64,000 bases of DNA from Coptis chinensis (lineage: Eukaryota; Streptophyta; Magnoliopsida; Ranunculales; Ranunculaceae), in NCBI GenBank assembly GCA_015680905.1, contig CM027378.1, positions 88,193,501 to 88,257,500 on the forward strand. The letters are read 5' to 3'. Both the position numbers and the translations under genes were made by a program. Of the stretch, positions 60,600 through 64,000 are shown piece after piece. The notes beneath the pieces were generated by a model, which saw only the letters and a program-made list of their open reading frames with translations, searched no databases and was not told where the DNA came from. Numbering within the stretch: the first letter of the stretch is position 1; every line of letters begins with the position of its first letter.

Positions 60600-61189
60600 T
60601 CTTTCCCAATCTTCCTATCTAATATTTTTCTCGTGTTTTTAGGCGGCTTCAAAAGCATTTCAGGTTGGTCTTTGTAGGGGAGTGATATAGTACCTAGTCA
60701 ACCGACTCTTGAATTCTTTCCATTTCTCACCAATATCCGAGAATGACACCATTTCTTTTAAATTCGTCAAGCTGAATTTGGCCTATAAAATAAGAATAAG
60801 CTATAAAGTTACAATAAACTAAGACTAATTAGACAATTAATATTACAATTGGAGCTATTTACCTTTATACTATCCCATAACAAGTCTCTCACTTCATCTC
60901 CGACAGCATGCCAATTTTCATAATCAACAATAGAGATTCGGGACTCCGCTAACAAACCTGAGTAGCTTGCCAAATCCTTTCCGCCTTCCCCTATACGTTG
61001 ACCATCTTCATTGTATTGAACATTCAATAGTTCACCCTCTCTCATTTTTGTTATCTTTTTGCATTGAACTGCTCCTCTTCCTGTCCTTTCTACACTTGAA
61101 GCTTGTGTATTGTTAACTTCCATTGGTGTATCGGAAGTCTCGTCAACTCCCATATCTGAATCGGAATCAGAATTCTCTCCTGGATCCAT
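60600..61189 (-). CDS. TNP1/TNPA-type gene, N-terminal exons with Transposase_24 core, CACTA copy 2
   Basis: The ATG at 61189 begins MDPGENSDSDSDMGVDETSD, TPMEVNNTQASSVERTGRGA, VQCKKITKMREGELLNVQYN, then KDLASYSGLLAESRISIVDY and WHAVGDEVRDLLWDSIK. It then meets a GT donor (GTAAATAG) around 60860. The second exon near 60660-60780 carries KEFKSRLTRYYI and PYK. The first exon is unbroken here, unlike in copy 1, so this start is preferred for the family. The acidic, low-complexity N terminus and basic middle are usual for TNPA-like proteins. The downstream exons of the gene are separated by the cargo, as in copy 1. Confidence 0.75.
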
Positions 61190-61479
61190 GCTGATTTCCT
61201 ATATACCAAGTATAGACATGAAGACTTGAACCAATAATAACATATGAAATAAGCTAGGTATCAATAACTTGGACAATATTAATTAAACAATAATAAGACA
61301 AATGATCATCCATAACATGAATTAAAGTATTAAGGCAAATATAAATATCAAAGTAGGTACGAATTCACATTTAATAACAATATTCAATAGTCAAATAATA
61401 AAGGAACAAACTTGTTCAAACATCTCCATAGAAAGGAAAAATCATAACATGCTCTAACTTAATCGTTTGAGGTAGGGAT

Positions 61480-64000
61480 CGACATAAGTCCCTCACAATC
61501 TACACGCCGCATAAGATGATACTTGATGCACCCAACTAAGGGAGTCAACATCTGGAAATACTTTACTACTTGTATGATCTAGCTCATCCTCATTCCCTTC
61601 CTCAAGGTAGTCTCTTTCAGGAGTCCTCAAAGCTATTGGCCATTTTAGATTGAGTTGGTCAGGTACATAAAAGACTTGCTTAGCCTGAGAGGCCATCACA
61701 AAAGGGTCTTCCTTATGTCCAATTCTACCAAGGTCAACAGAAGTGAAACCCAAATCATCTACTTTGATGCCATTTCTGTTGTCAACCCAGTCACACTTAA
61801 ATACTGGGACTTTGAGTACCGATAGTCGAAAGCGACCATATCTCAGCTTATAACACCGTAGTAACCCATTTCAAAACAACGGGGTTCTTATCCTTTGCAC
61901 TAGAAATTTGCCTTTGTTGCCATTAAACCTACACCACTGTTTTGGTTTACTAGTGAAGCTTCATGATCCTTCGTATGAAAATGGTATCCACCAATAACAT
62001 AGCCTGAACACTTTAGAACGTCTCGACGAGGTCCTTGAGCTATAACTTTCAGGGTGTTTGAAAGTTTGTTACTGGTAGCTGCTGCCTCCTCATTAACCTG
62101 ATTATCCAAGTTATCCAAGAATCTTAGTCGAATTTAGCAAAGTTGTATTAGATGTAAAATAATTTCAGATAATCTTACCCTTTGACAAATCCAATAAATG
62201 AATGTGCGAGTGTGCTCATCTTGATACCATTTGGCTGACTTACGAGGATAAGTAAGATTTAGGTGTTCCATATGCTTCCTATCAAGTTAGGAAAAAAGCT
62301 TGGTCACCATTATCTGTCTAGGTGAAATAAGGAAAAACAAAATTCTATACTAACGCGACTCGATATAAGGTTGAGCGTCATTAGTGTTTGCCAAAACACA
62401 TTGATGAAACTTGCTCCCAAGTCTTCTCGTCGACTTCAACAACATTCATACCACCAAGAGGCTTTCCATAAGAAATTGTATTTTCTTTCTCCGTATCATT
62501 AGTATCCATGTTTCTAACTGATGGGACTCCCACTGCATTCACTCCAGATAAATACTCGCTAAGAAACTCAACAGCTTCTTCAAGGATATAATTTTCAGCA
62601 ATGCATCATACGGGCGATTTTGATTCCGCCGCGTAACCCTTTTAGTATTTTCATGAACCTAATATTCAAAAAGTGACAAAAGAAGATAAAATAAAAACAA
62701 ACAAACAATCAAATTGATGAAGCTTTTTACTGAATTATTGAAAGTAGTTAATTCAATTTTTTGTGTACTTGCCTCTCAAATGGATACATCCAACGAAAAG
62801 AATACCGCCCACAAAGCTCAACCTCCCTTATAAGATGAGCAGGATAGATGCACCATGATGTCAAAGAACGATGGTGGAAAGTACATTTCCAGTAGACATA
62901 AAGTGAGGACCAAATTGTCTTGAATTTCCTTTAATTTGGACACATCCACTACTTTGGTGCAAAGAGAGTTGAAAAAAGAAACACAACCGAGTGATGGTAT
63001 ACCTCACGTGCTTTGGCAACACCGATCGTGACGCCCGGGGAAGAAGTTGTCTTTGCATCAATATGTGACAGTCATGAGACTTGAGACCATACACTTTTAA
63101 ATCTTGCATCGACACGCAATGTCTAAAATGTGAAGAATATCCATCGGCACTTTGAGTTCACGCAACGTGTTGCATCTTTATTTCTTTCTCAGGCTCTAGA
63201 TAACGTATGACATGCTGGTGGAAGATAAGTCCTATTTCCCCTTTTCTCTGGTGCTAGTTCCTTCCTCATGTCCATTTCTAAGAGGTCTAGGTGACTTTTG
63301 AGGTCATCTTTTGTCTTGTACTTAATGTTAAGTAGTGTGCCGATGATGCTATCACAAATATTTTTCTCAATATGCATGACATCCAAATTGTGTCGCACAA
63401 GCAAGAATTCCCAATATTCAAGCTCAAAAAAATATGGATCTCTTCTTCCAATAATTACCACTTTCATTCTCATCAGAAGTGCTAGGCTGCTTCTCTCGTG
63501 TTTGTGACTCTTCATTGGATGCCTTTGACTTCTTTCTTGATCTTTTTGGCTTTGGAATCACCAGCTTTGGTTTCCCCCATCTAACCTTCATCCCTTTGAG
63601 CTTCTCTGAAATCACCTCTCCAGTTAACGGGTCCGGATGTGATCTTAACTCTTGCTAACCATTAAATGCCTTCCTTTGCCTTCGATATCGATGATTTTTT
63701 GGAAGGAACTTTCTATGGGACTGATATATGTTTTATTCGAAAGTGTTTCAATCTTGTAGAATCAGTTTTCTCACCGCATATTGGACAAGCAAGATATCCC
63801 TTGACACTACACCCCTAAATTTCCAAAGAGCAGGAAAATCATTGATCGTCCACAGTAGAACAACCCTTAATGTAAAAGATTCTTGCTTGTAGGCATCATA
63901 AACCTCCACACCAGGATTCCAAAGAGCCTGTAAATCTTCAATTAAAGGTCTAAGGTAAACATCAATATCATTACCAGTTGTCCGGGGACTGATATCAACA
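61480..64000 (-). pseudogene. TNP2-like transposase gene, CACTA copy 2, 5' part beyond window
   Basis: Contains, from the C-terminal side: DLGRIGHKEDPFVMASQAKQ (61493-61753), YVIGGYHFHTKDHEASLVNQ (61900-62118), AENYILEEAVEFLSEYLSGV (about 62500-62620), YGLKSHDCHILMQ (62861-63115), LDVMHIEKNICDSIIGTLLN (63189-63515) and CPICGEKTDS (about 63740-63800). Long parts are identical to copy 1 at base level, while short scrambles occur near GG, CAG and CTG sites. The transposase-associated domain and the start codon lie outside the window. Confidence 0.85.

Larger units (their letters stand above)
51315..64000 (-). mobile_element. CACTA (En/Spm) transposon, copy 2, truncated by the window end
   Basis: Begins CACTACTCTGAAAAAGC at 51315 and follows copy 1 in order and orientation: palindromic subterminal repeats (to about 51750), Ulp1-like block, TNP1 tail, cargo, Transposase_24 part and TNP2 gene up to the window end, which corresponds to about 15187 in copy 1. 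The stretch is about 1.1 kb longer than in copy 1 because of a different segment at 55320-56390 and an internal duplication near 59080-59450. The right end is not in view. Flank at 51301-51314 is unrelated to the flank of copy 1, so this is an independent insertion. Confidence 0.92.

Overview
This is AT-rich nuclear DNA from a flowering plant, most likely a eudicot. It shows plant gene-family exons with GT/AG introns, plant-type CACTA, MULE, Helitron and hAT-like elements, and plant-mitochondrial-style stretches. It looks like a repeat-rich, probably heterochromatic region. I see no complete, clearly active host gene; host-gene content is fragments (serine carboxypeptidase-like, receptor-kinase) and fragments carried inside transposons.

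Layout. 1-3577: degenerate repeat, AT-rich filler, and a compound tandem repeat (about 56-bp units, a 308-bp duplication and a roughly 2.2-kb higher-order unit). 3581-18054: a 14.5-kb CACTA (En/Spm) transposon inserted in that array, which resumes in register at 18055-18870. It encodes, all on the minus strand, a TNP2-like transposase (12.7-16.25 kb) and a second gene combining a Ptta/En/Spm (Transposase_24) domain with an Ulp1-like C48 cysteine protease (4.6-12.4 kb). About 3 kb of foreign cargo splits the second gene: a cinnamoyl-CoA-reductase-like exon and mitochondrial-looking DNA. 19756-21193: a candidate non-autonomous Helitron. 22.6-23.6 kb: serine carboxypeptidase-like pseudogene. 25.9-26.06 kb: receptor-kinase fragment. 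26.4-28.7 kb: a probable nuclear mitochondrial insertion. 29-42 kb: mostly AT-rich filler with small inverted-repeat elements and microsatellites. 42797-50212: a 7.4-kb MULE with roughly 62-bp terminal inverted repeats and a TATATATAT target duplication. It encodes a FAR1-type transposase and an OTU-like protease (minus strand) and carries kinesin-14 and ALG11 fragments plus a SINE-like tRNA head. 51315-64000: a second, window-truncated copy of the same CACTA element, in the same orientation and with the same cargo.

How the parts relate. Each large transposon pairs a transposase with a ubiquitin/SUMO-type cysteine protease domain (Ulp1 in the CACTA, OTU in the MULE), and each has picked up host DNA. 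The two CACTA copies share their cargo, so capture came before copy separation. Differences between the copies cluster at CAG/CTG and CCGG sites as small indels and scrambles, which suggests that part of the apparent decay may be consensus error at methylated cytosines. Family calls are by eye from conserved motifs; nothing was searched against a database.
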